DNA from: Pelodera strongyloides
Lineage: Eukaryota; Nematoda; Chromadorea; Rhabditida; Rhabditidae
Reading direction: 5' to 3'
Assembly (NCBI GenBank): GCA_036852015.1
Contig: JAANDG010000035.1
Coordinates: 246,501-310,500 of the forward strand
Length of the DNA: 64,000 nucleotides
In this document: one piece after another, positions 12,736-23,100 of the stretch
Layout of the letters: each line of letters starts with the position of its first letter
How positions within the stretch are numbered: position 1 is the stretch's first letter
Position numbers and translations under genes: made by a program
The notes under the pieces: generated by a model
Told to the model about the DNA's origin: nothing
What the model saw: only the letters and a program-made list of their open reading frames with translations
Databases searched by the model: none

Positions 12736-13841
12736 CTTCATCAGAATGTTAACGAATCTGCGGCCGACAGATCGCGAAGACACTTTATGGACTTTTCTGT
12801 TGCTTTTGTTGTTGTCCTTCTGCTGACAAACAACGGCGTAATGCCCTCTTCTTCCACACTTGTTGCACGATACATCTTTCGCAGGGCAGGACCGGTGTCC
12901 ACTTTCCCTTCCACAGTATCTGCACTTCACTTGTGTGGGCTTTCTTTCGTCTCTCTTGTGCTCTCGGTGATAGGGTTTATTGACGCGATTAACAGCAACG
13001 GGGTTTACGGGTAGGTCAATGTCATCCTTGTGCTCGTGGTACTTGTCGACGGCCTCAGCGACATCGTCGAGTGTCATCTCTGGAGTACGATCCAGGGTTT
13101 TGATGAGCCATGCACGCATCTCCATATCCTCCGGATTGCGCAGGCTATTCAAGTAGTTGAGCACGCGGAACTGTGAATCAGTTAGTTCGTTGAATGCAAA
13201 ATCATCGCAGGCCTTGTTGACGACACCGATGTGAGTCTTGTAGTCAACGCCGTGCTGCTTGATGACGTGTAGGCATTCAATTCGTTTCCGGAACAGCGAT
13301 TTCTTCGTAATGAAGACAATTTTCATTTTCTCGAGAACCTCCTCCAGACTCATATCCATTGGCTTCCTTGGCAGACAGCGCAATTTCAATAGCTTCTCCT
13401 GGTGAGGACCGAGACGAGACAACAGGAATCGAATTCTGTTGCTCTCCGGAACACAAGCGGCTTGAACTTCCAGAAGATCCTGATGATCTTCGTACCAGTC
13501 TGCAAAACTGGCTCCTTCTTCGACATTGAATTCAAACATTGGGATGTTCGTGTATAATACATCCAGCATTCCCCTTGCTTCCGCCGTCAAAGGTTCACTT
13601 TCTCGGATTCGTTCGAAAGTAACATTTGCTTGAGATTCTTCTTCCTTCCTCTTTTCCAGACTTCCAGACGTTGCAATCTCGCAGCCGTAATCGACTGACT
13701 CTCTTTGAGTGCGTTCAGAGAAGTCAGGATGGCTTGGAGCATTTCCTCAGTGGACTGGGCAGCCATGTTGACGAGCTCGGTCACGTCGGCGACGTATATG
13801 ACCTTGCCAAGCGTCACGGGCTGACAGCGAGTGCCAGTCAC
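12694..13841 (-). pseudogene. Gypsy Gag, frameshifted
   Basis: Structural protein of the Gypsy element. An N-terminal coiled piece (13587-13841) and the main piece (13590 down to 12694) lie in different frames; the shift falls near 13660. The main piece has a Gag core followed by two zinc knuckles, the second a clean CX2CX4HX4C (CNKCGRRGHYAVVC). It ends just where the protease frame starts. Confidence 0.85.
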
Positions 13842-14186
13842 AACCGTTTATTTCTCAGAGAAAATCTATCACGTTTGAACCAGTCAGAGTTGGAGATAAC
13901 TCTGCCAGTAACAACCGTAGATTTCTCAACGAGAAACCACCCACGTTCGCACCAGTCAGAGTTGAAGATAACTCTGTCTAGTACAAACCGTGAGAACGGT
14001 TTAGTGCCCAAATCTGCAGCAGTCAGGCGGCGCCGAGACTCTGTTCAGAACGTATCAGTTCAAGGGAAGAAGGCGGCGCCGATCTATCCCCTCTAGAACT
14101 TCAACGTAGCACTGGTCTGTACAAGCAAGGCGGCGCCGATGCTTGTAACAGAGAATAAGAAGTAGAAGCGAACTCCTGAACGCCAG

Positions 14187-14561
14187 TGTTGTGTATCAAG
14201 GTATTACTTCTGATACAACAGAACTGAGCGACAAGAGAGTGAGACGATCTTCGAATAACGGGTTTATTAGCGACGAAGACGGGCGAGGCGATATAATGAG
14301 CGAGATGATAAGCGATGAGTGTTTAGGCCGTAGCCCTTATATACGGATGGCTACGTGCAGATCAAACACCAATAATATAAACACTAATAACTTGCGGATA
14401 GTTGCAATTAGATAATTTGCCAACGGCAAGACATAATGTGCTCCACTGATCACTAAGGACGAAAAGAGCAGTGATCAGATGTGAGTGAGTAACACGTGAA
14501 CAACATAAGTAACAAAGTAACAAACTACAAATAAATCTTAGGTATACCGTAATACCTAACA
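14187..14561 (-). repeat. Gypsy LTR, 5' copy
   Basis: 375 bp partner of 9079-9453 and presumed promoter-bearing LTR of the element. It is followed directly by AATGC, the target duplication. Confidence 0.95.
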
Positions 14562-15117
14562 AATGCTTTATCCATAATTCCTTTATTCATAATGCTTCCT
14601 TCCTTAATCCTTTATTCATAATGCTTTATCCATAATGGAATAAAGCAACAAACGTACACTCAACAACATTGCACAGAAAAGGTAGTGTTTGTGGGGAGTG
14701 CTTTCTATTTCTCACTAGATCGCGGGGGTCCCGCAACGATCTTTATGTAAGCAGGTTACGGTAGAGTCACAAAAAGACGCGCATACTTTTTGAAAATGTT
14801 TGAATTTTTCGTAGGCATTTGTTTTCGGTCCTACGTAACACGTATTTTTTACCATTCGAAAAATCGTCTTATTTTATTGTAAATCCAGTTTTGCCGTTTC
14901 CTCGTTGGTTTAAAATTTATTTACGACTATACCGATAGTTTTCCCTCGTACGAACAGTTTCTCGTACTCGACGCCGGGCCATTGCCAGTTTTGATAAATA
15001 TTTTCCTTACCTCTCGGTATACCAGTCAACAACATCGTTTTTCCCTCGTTTTTGTCGTGTTTCTCCACAAAATTGTGTTAACAAAATTCATTTCCCTACT
15101 TTTTACAGGTCCAGTAA

Positions 15118-15921
15118 ATGGACGCTGAGCAGGCTGCAGAATTGTCCAGAAAGCTGTGTGGCGAGGTTCTAAAAGTTGCCGAGCGCTCCACTGTGCAATT
15201 CTCGAACGAGAACTATCATCAACAGTATCTCTTCAATTTGGACTTAATTTCCGAAGTCGAATCGGAAGCCCCTCGTTCAGAGGCAGCCGATCGGGTCCTT
15301 GAGAAGTTACTCGAGCGAAACTCGCATCTGAAAATCGCCGACTCCGATCGGAGCTTCTGGTCCTTCCTTGACCAAAAGAGGGGAAAGGAGGAGGACGGTC
15401 TGTCAGCCGAGTTTTCCTCTTGGAAAAAGTCCCAGGTCAAAAGTGTGAGTGTATTCATTCCGAATTTGTTTTTATAAGACAGTTAGTTTTGCTCTAAGTG
15501 CCTTTTCGTTTTCTCTCAAAAGTTTCTTGTTCTGCTTCCTTTTTGGCCCCATTTGGCACCCCATTTGGCACGTTTTGCGTATTGGATATATACACATTAT
15601 TTTTTGTTACATAACACTTCCTGTGTTTTCTTATAGGATGCGTCCTCAGCCAAAGCGGTCGAGAGATTGGCACGCCAGCTTGTCGGCCAATCGAACACTC
15701 CACCGTTCTATCCAAAACGCGGTGGCGAGGCTCGTTACAACGGCTACCGTCCCAACCCCGGCTACCGTCCCAACCCCGGCTACAGAAGCTACGAAGAGTT
15801 CCGCTTCGAACAAAGAGGAGAACAGCCAAGGACTCCCTGCCCCATCTGTAAACTTCCCGGACATTGGGCTCGCGCGTGCGAACGGAGAGGGGGCAAAGGA
15901 GGTCGTCCCTTGTCAAAGTGA
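15118..15921 (+). CDS. PAT element Gag with one intron
   Basis: Start ATG at 15118. A 192-nt GT-AG intron (15445-15636) joins frames so the protein is about 203 aa. Exon 1 is acidic and helical. Exon 2 is basic with a short repeated YRPNPG motif and one zinc knuckle, CPICKLPGHWARAC. The stop at 15919-15921 overlaps the RT frame. The intron is inferred: without it the first frame ends at 15477 and the knuckle is left without a start. Confidence 0.72.
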
Positions 15922-17839
15922 GTTTAAAGCAGGTGGTGTAAACGCTTGCGCAGATTTCTGGAGGTCATTTCATGCATCAAATTTTTCTCGCTCGGTAGTA
16001 AACCACGGGTTGCATATAATTGTTGGCGAAGGTTTCGTTCCCAGAGGAAAATGTGAACCGCGAGAATCAGCGGTAAAAGCGCACGTTTTTGTTGACGAGC
16101 AAGTAGAAGTGCTGCTAAAATCAGGTGCGATAGAGCAGATCGTTACCGCACCCGACCAAAATTACTCGCCGCTACATGTCGTGAAAAATTCGGTGGGAAA
16201 ACAAAGGTTGATTTTGGACTTGAAAGAGCTAAATTCCTTTTTGAACGTGCCGAAGATTAAATTTGACGATCTAAGACGGGTCAGATACAGTATACCTGCG
16301 GGCGCATATATGACGCGTTTTGACATGACATCCGGGTATCACCATTTATTGATAGCAGAGGAGTATAGAGATCTGCTATGTTTTGAATGGGGCAAACAAT
16401 TCTATCGTTATCGCGCACTTCCATTCGGGCTCGCTTCGGGCCCTTTTGCGTTTACCAAAGTGTTTCGTTCTTTAGTGGCGAGGTGGAGAAAAGCAGGCAT
16501 AGGTGTTAGTCTTTATCTGGATGACGGCATAATTTGGTCAAAATCTGCCGAACAATGCGCGCGACTTACCAAGGTAGTTAGAGAAGACTTGCTAGCGGCC
16601 GGTGTCACAGTATCTGTGTCCAAGAGTGATTTCGTACCCTCACAAATTTGCACCTGGCTAGGTTTCGTTATAAACACCAAAGACTGCATAATAAGCGCCA
16701 CCGAGTTAAGGCTCAAGAATGCTGTAGCCAAGGGAGAGCTGTTGTTGCGAGTGGGTAGCCCGTCGCTATGGGACAGACAAGTATGGCTCGGCCATTTAGC
16801 GTCCTTAGATTTGATCGCAGCACCTCACACAAATTTCTTACGAAGGTTTACCGAATCTGTTACAGGTAACGGCCTCGCAGACCAAACGTCGCAGTGGCAG
16901 AAACTTCCCCTGTCTTCAGAAGAGAGAACAGAGGTGTCTACTGCGGTAGCAGTTATCCAGCAAGTTGACAAAGCTCCGTTGCACCCTCTGCCTCGATGCA
17001 ATTTCGAGTTTACGATTGCTACGGATGCATCAGACACAGGTATGGGTGCCGTATTAATAGGTAGTGCACTGAAAAGTTCGGTTCCGTTACCGACATCTGC
17101 TATAGAAGAGTCCAGCACGCTTAGAGAGCTGCTCGCAATCGAGAACGGCATATTGGCTTTCTCCGGCGCCATAGCGCACAGTTCTGTTCTGCTGAAAACA
17201 GATAATGTCGCGGCGGCAATGATTTCCAAAAAGGGCAGCACTAAGCTACATTTACATAGGATAGCCTTACGAATTAGACAAGTAACATTATCATTGAATA
17301 TCGAGCTGAAAGTAGTTTGGATTCCGCGCGAACAAAACACAGAAGCAGATCGCCTCAGTCGCTGCGTCGATTTTGATGATTGGGAAATATCAGAAGATGT
17401 TTTCAGAGAAATTACCGCCCAGTGGTTTACGCCTGAAATCGATCTTTTCGCATCAGCCCGATCAACAAAGTGCCTCCGCTTTATATCCAGAGATTTTCAA
17501 CCAGGAGCGGAAGGAGTCGACGCCTTCGACCATGAGTACCTTTGGAAGGAGCCGGGATGGTGGGTTCCCCCAGTCTTTCTCGTTGGCAGGGTCATTTGTT
17601 TCGCAATAGCTCACGGGTCGGTCGGAATATTAGGCTGCCCACTATGGGAGTCACAACCATATTTAAACCAGTTGCGGGACCGTAATGATTTTTGGCTTGA
17701 TTGCGTGAAGCAAGTTAGGATCTATCCTGCGCGGCAGGTGGTATTCAAAGACAATTCACCTACACCGTTCTTTGAAAACGGCTCACCATCGCCGTTTATT
17801 TTCTTTTGGTTAGACTGTCACCGCTACTTTGATATGTAG
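15637..17839 (+). CDS. DIRS-type reverse transcriptase / RNase H / methyltransferase-like polyprotein
   Basis: One long open frame, +1 relative to Gag exon 2. The RT core runs about 16150-16700 (QRLILDLKELN, FGLASGPFAFTK, LYLDDGIIWS). RNase H spans about 17010-17360 (TDASDTGMGAVL, WIPREQNTEADRLSR). The DIRS methyltransferase-like domain lies at 17380-17700 (IDLFASARSTKC, GVDAF, GWWVPP). It stops at 17837-17839, directly before repeat B1. The true start is unclear: the frame is open well upstream (from 15449) and the protein may be made by frameshift or splicing from Gag. All motif residues look intact. Confidence 0.88.
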
Positions 17840-18111
17840 TGTCGCGTCACATGTTTTATGGGCCTTACGTACTAAAACGTACCACAAACATAGTTTTTTA
17901 CGGAGCTTGCGTAGTAAAAAGTAGTGTTTGTGGGGAGTGCTTTCTATTTCTCACTAGATCGCGGGGGTCCCGCAACGATCTTTATGTAAGCAGGTTACGG
18001 TAGAGTCACAAAAAGACGCGCATACTTTTTGAAAATGTTTGAATTTTTCGTAGGCATTTGTTTTCGGTCCGAAGTTTCCCGCCCACCCATACCCTAGTGT
18101 ATTACAGGCAT

Positions 18112-18547
18112 TCCGGTCAGATACGAATCGGGCATCAAGGAACTTGATTCCCTTTGCCCATCGCTTTCGGCGGTATGGGTACCACTGATCAACAGTCGAT
18201 GCGCTATTTCAACGTCCACTCACTACGGGCGCCTGATCAACGAGTTCAAGAAGTTCGCTGCGAAGCACCCGCTGATAGAATCACTGCACAAGGAAGGATC
18301 TGCTTTCATCGTCGTGAAGAAAGACGGATCCGCGTGGAAACCGGCCAATCTGTCGGACAAATTCAAGAAGCAGTGCAAGCGCCTTGGTTGGAACTACACC
18401 GCTCACTGCTTGCGCGGTGGCGGCGCCACCTTTCTCCTGGGTCGTGGATGTCCGGCAGAGTCGGTGAAACGTCTGGGCCGCTGGAAGTCCGACGAGGCTT
18501 TTTCCTCGTACGTGGAATTGGCTAGAGTTCCTGGCCCTTCGGTGTAA
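18112..18547 (+). CDS. Tyrosine recombinase, C-terminal part only
   Basis: Lies between A2 and B2. The frame is legible from about 18112 to the TAA ending at 18547. It holds the HCLRGGGATFL box (H-x-x-R catalytic pair), then RLGRWKSDEAFSSYV with the nucleophile tyrosine. The first catalytic arginine box and the N-terminal half of a normal recombinase (usually over 300 aa) are not seen, and no ATG fits; an acceptor-like TATTACAG precedes it. Either an upstream exon is spliced in from elsewhere in the element or this copy is truncated. Confidence 0.75.
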
Positions 18548-19130
18548 TCGCGCTTTTTCTGCCCCCTCTCTTCCGCACCCTCTTGTACTATAGTTTCGGT
18601 TACCAGTTTAATTGCCGTCTTGGCCTACGTTGTTGTTGTTTTCCTTAGGATGTTAGACCAGTTGTTACTTCGTTTGATTGTTTTTGCTACTTAGGTTACA
18701 CACGCGGGTTTATTGTGCAGATCTCCGCTTTATATTATCGCTATTGTTCCATGTGTTACGTACCCGTTAATAAAACCTTGCTCCGCTGTCGCGTCACATG
18801 TTTTATGGGCCTTACGTACTAAAACGTACCACAAACATAGTTTTTTACGGAGCTTGCGTAGTAAAAACAATACTTTTTTTGAAATCTCTTTGAAGATCTT
18901 AGAGAGAGAAATAGTGCCGAAAGGTCATAAAGGAAATTCTCGGGACGTAGTATACGATATTGCATAGTTATCATACAGTAAAAGTCGAGAACATAAATGT
19001 AAAGTTGCATTAATCAAAACACATAAACATCTTTAGTCAGAATCAGTCGGCTCCGCTCCATACGTGATCGTTCCTAAATACGGTAGTACTTACTATTAGC
19101 AAGTGACATATGTCAAGGTTATTTAACCGT

Positions 19131-20133
19131 ATTGCTCGTATCGTACCTAAAAAAAGAAATAATAAAATAAAAGTAGGTCATTCCTTTTCCAATTACAGTA
19201 AATTTCGCACTTTATACTTGTGGGTTTCATTCGTGTGCCTACTGTAACTCATTGCACCTACTGTAACGTCTGCGCCTGCTTATGTTGTTTTTTATATTTG
19301 TACTTTCACAGCATATCCCATCGTTTGCTTTTTGTGTATACATTTTATTCTGTTCAATCAATAAATTGTTGAATAGCAAAGAAACTTTCTTTAAACTTTT
19401 TATCGACAAAACGACGGACAAAACGGGCATGATAGTGAACATTAACATGGATTTTTTAAACGAGAAGTTTGTGTTCATTGATTAAAACTAATTGTGAATC
19501 ACGTGCGGAATGGAGAAAAATTGAAGTAAGAATGGGAAATTTGCGTATGCGACAGAAGTAGGACGGTGTCTTACGGTTAAAGCGGTATGGCACGTGGCTT
19601 TGTAACCTTACGGATCTTCTGTGCCGTAATGCTTGGAACAGCATAAAAATTTGCATACAATAGATGTGCGCGGTGCAAGTAATATGCCATACTTCTGTAG
19701 CATACTGTATTTCACAGAGAAAGATTCTCGAAGGAAGGGCAGAAATCTTAATTAATTTGAATGAAGGAGAACGGATTATTGGGCGTTCGTGTTGGCAAAT
19801 CACTTCTGAAAAAAGATGTTACTAACAGCAGGACCAAATACCTAAAACTGCGATTAAAGCGAAATACCGGTCGGTTTTTGAAACGCAGCCGTACGGCATC
19901 ATTCTTATGCGGCATATGCAAATAAGCATAAATTAGAATAAAAAAGCGAGCTAAATTCGAGCAAATTAGCATAAGTGCGTATCAGCTGTCCACGATATGT
20001 TCAAAAACCGGCCGGTATTCGGTCGAAGTCGAAGGAAGCCTGCAGCCTTTTGTCAGCTGTTTCAAAAACAGCTGCGAGTCTTTCCGTAAAGTTTCTAGTT
20101 TTACTTCATTAAAAAAAATTGACTCCAACCAAC
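19131..20133. other. Flank between the transposon nest and the kinase gene
   Basis: AT-rich. Contains a family A MITE (19854-20024). I looked here for the missing RCC1 exons and for the kinase stop codon and found neither convincingly. Confidence 0.5.
19854..20024. mobile_element. MITE family A, right end decayed
   Basis: Left end TTAA-AGCGAAATACCGGTCGG is intact. The right end reads CCGGCCGGTATTCGGTCG and has lost the final CGCTTTAA. Confidence 0.75.
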
Positions 20134-23100
20134 CTTGCTAGGTTTTCCAATCTTTGATTTTGCGTTTTTCGTCTCCTTTGCTTCAGCCTGTAGGTAATTA
20201 GGTAATGATTAGTTATATTATAGATACGGTTTTTTTCTGGTATAGTTGATTATTTTATCGATGCCTGTTAGGTGGAGCTACTATATGAACGTTTCTGGTT
20301 GAAAAGTAAGTCGGGTAGATGCGCCGCATGAGGCAACCCGCCCCTCTGTGTGTAACCTGGTACCTAGGGAGAATCAGTATTGGTTGAGGGAAAAAAGGTG
20401 CGTGTAGCTCAACAGGTGAGTGAGTGCTTGCTAGCCAGGCAAGTGACGCGGGTTCGAGTCCGCTCCACGCCAAGTTTTTTTGCAATATACCAGATTGTTG
20501 CCTAGGAGCCAGGATGGCTAAGTGAAAACTTTTACATGAGCATTTTCTCCACTTGGGATAGTGTTCCGTGATGTTTTAAGTGTGTTCATTTTAAACGTTG
20601 AAAGTCGCCTCAGGCGGCGATAGCCGTCTGGTAAGTAATACAATAATACTTGTTTCATCAGAATTTATAAAGGCTTACTGGTTGCAACACTTTGCTCACC
20701 GTTTTCTTTGCGTCTTTTCCTTTGCGATCCTCCTGGAATAGTCCTTCGGTGATTATTGAATAAGCTAAGAATTAATTTCTAATTTAGCGGCTATTCGTGA
20801 CCGAAAATGCACGTCTCGTGTCTACTGCATCTGTAGTTGCTGACCAGCTGCGGCGGCTCAACAGTAGTGCGAAGGCGCGGCGTGAAAACTAGGCGCGCGA
20901 GAGCGCCTCGGCTCAATGAAGGGAGTGCGAGAACGGCGCCTCACTTATTGCCTTCGTAACCAATCAACTAGAACTTTAGAACCGATTAATTAATTTTAAG
21001 TATACCGTAAGCTGTTGTATTTTACTCATTTTACTGCCACCATCCTTTGCTTTGTCCTGAAAAGAGTAACATTTATTTTGAATCGTATAGGTATATTAAT
21101 ATGCCTAAGGCTATATAAACATGTCGAGACGCAAACCCAATTGATTATGAAAGATTTTTTGCGTGACTGATGGGAGAGCTGGTCGCCCAGCCGCCGCGAA
21201 ATCGTTTTTTTACAAGCCAGCACTAAACCTGGGCAGAATGACTGACCCTCTGACAGCAAGATTTATAATAATAATAGTTTATTGATGACATGTAAATAAG
21301 ACATATCAAAAGGTGACCCTAAGGTACCAAGCCGCGCAACGCAGCATACTTTTATTTTCATGTATAGCACCGACCTGTAGCTGATGCACTTTGCTGCCAC
21401 CTTGTTTGGTGTTCTCTTTTGGTTTCTTCTCGTCCTGTAATTGAATATAATAAAAAGGATAGCGCGTAAACATACTGAAACGGGGGGTGTATATCAAGAT
21501 ATTTCCATGGAGTTATTGCGGAAGCTCTGAGCGGGAAGTATCTTCGAGTTTGCGCAATCTGACTAAGCCTAAATAGCCTATCCTAGTATGGCAACCACAC
21601 TACGGGGCTCAGTGAGGCCCCTAGCAAACCCCTAGCAAAACAGGCTCGGTATTTGACAATAGGCTTTATAAGGACTAACAAACCTGTATTTTGGTCTTTG
21701 CCTCCTTCCGATCGCTCTGAAAGAGATATTTGGTTTTACTATTTCAAGCACCGAGCTAGCTCTCTCTCTCTCCCTCTCTCTCAACCTCTCTTTTTTTCTC
21801 TTCATATAACCCTCGTGAATTCAAGAAGTTGATGAAGAAATATCGTTTTGGACCATACACGGACCAATCAAGATCAAGATATTTGCTCAAGATACAAATT
21901 TGCACGTTTTGGACCAATCAAGATATTTGCACATAATACACAGGAACGCATTCTATGGTTCAAAACTTCAAAACCACATAGCATATCCCTTTAAAGACAA
22001 CAACCAACCGCCTTCTTCTCCTTGTCCTCGTCCGAATCCAGTAGCGCATCCACTAACTTTTCCGCTTTCACCTTTCCATCCACGTTCTCCTTATTCTCTT
22101 TGTGGTCGGGATGCTTCGGCGATAAGTACTTGCTGTTCTTCCAGTTGACGGCTAGATTAGCGTTGGTATTTCGTTGATCTATGTTCCGGTAAACCTTGTA
22201 GTCTTTTTCAGATTATCCTACGCAATTTAGATTATAACTATAAAGGGATCGTTGTGCTTGAAGATGTGCGAACTGTGTATGAAATCGGACCCGAGAAGCG
22301 CAGCTGAATAACGAATAAAGGCCATATTCACCACTCAATTCCCCCGAGAGGGAAGCTGAGAGGCTGAAACTCACTTTTGAATGCCATTTTCTGTCCCCAG
22401 GGAATAGCTCCCCGAGGGAATAGAGTGGTGGAATAGAGTGGGCTCGTCTTACTGTAATACAACCAACCTTCTTTCGCTTTAGGATCAACAGGAGTGCTTG
22501 GATTGCCGGGAATCTCAGTGGAAGGCACGTCTTTTGAAGGTAGGTGAGGATCGTGCTGGCGTCTGAAATCGTTGAATCTGTTGCCTCTCTCGCTCTCTCT
22601 CGCTCTCGCTCTCTCTTTCTCTCTCTAGCTGTATACGCGTCTGGCCATTGTCAGTTAGCTCTCATGTCTCTCCCTCCATCTTTATCTCTGTGTGTCTACC
22701 ATATTCCATGAAAATTCTTGCCTGTACCGATGTCAACGTCAACTATTCAGATTTCCTACCGTCTGTTTGATATTTGCTTCTTCGGTACCGGCGACAGATG
22801 TGAGACGTTTTCAATCTTCGAATCTTTGTTAAAGTTTCCGAATGGAGCTCCGTCTGGGGATTCTGTCACTCGTGAGTCTCTCTTCTCGGTTGGCCTGTAT
22901 GTACAATACTCGTGCCTTGGTCACGAGTTGGTCACCAAATGGGTAGGCACACGAAAAAAAAAGCCTTAGCCCATTCTTAGCTAAGAAACATACTTATTGT
23001 AAGTCAATAACAGGCGAAAACTGAAAAGTTGAAACCAGATCATAAGCGTTTGATTGCAAACTAATTTGACGAATGTGAGCCTGTAAGCCTGTTATCATCA

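Larger units (their letters stand above)
9079..14561 (-). mobile_element. Gypsy-type LTR retrotransposon, minus orientation
   Basis: Two 375-bp LTRs (9079-9453 and 14187-14561) begin TGTTG and end TAACA. A 5-bp duplication, AATGC, flanks the whole (9074-9078 and 14562-14566). Reading on the minus strand gives Gag, protease, reverse transcriptase, RNase H and integrase in Gypsy/Metaviridae order. A purine stretch (GGTTGGAGG on the minus strand) precedes the downstream LTR and a TGGCG primer-binding-like start follows the upstream one. The LTRs differ at only two bases that I can see, so insertion was recent, yet the coding frames are broken at several places. Confidence 0.93.
14682..18867 (+). 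mobile_element. PAT-type DIRS retrotransposon (tyrosine recombinase), split direct repeats
   Basis: 4186-bp element with repeats in the order A1 (14682-14831), B1-A2 (17840-17920 then 17921-18070), B2 (18787-18867). A copies are 150 bp, B copies 81 bp. The central B1-A2 join equals the element's right end fused to its left end, the circle-junction layout known for PAT elements. The intact inverted arm of the host foldback shows the empty site, GAAAAG next to CAATAC, with no target duplication, as expected for tyrosine-recombinase integration. It carries gag, RT-RNase H-methyltransferase-like and partial recombinase genes. Confidence 0.93.
8742..19130. mobile_element. Foldback element with long inverted arms, host of two other transposons
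   Basis: The left arm 8742-9073 reappears inverted as two pieces on the right, 14567-14681 and 18868-19130. Outer ends are ACGGTTAAATAACC and its inverse. The middle contains repeated CTTTATTCATAATG words. The gap in the right arm is exactly filled by the PAT-type element (14682-18867), and the centre is split by the Gypsy element (9079-14561). Without them it would be a roughly 0.7-kb near-palindrome with no coding capacity. No clear target duplication is seen. Confidence 0.85.

Noticed and set aside
20790..20890. Open frame after TAATTTAG ending TAG, considered as the last RCC1-gene exon
   Set aside because: No RCC1 motif, GC-rich low-complexity end, and it lies within the opposite-strand kinase gene.
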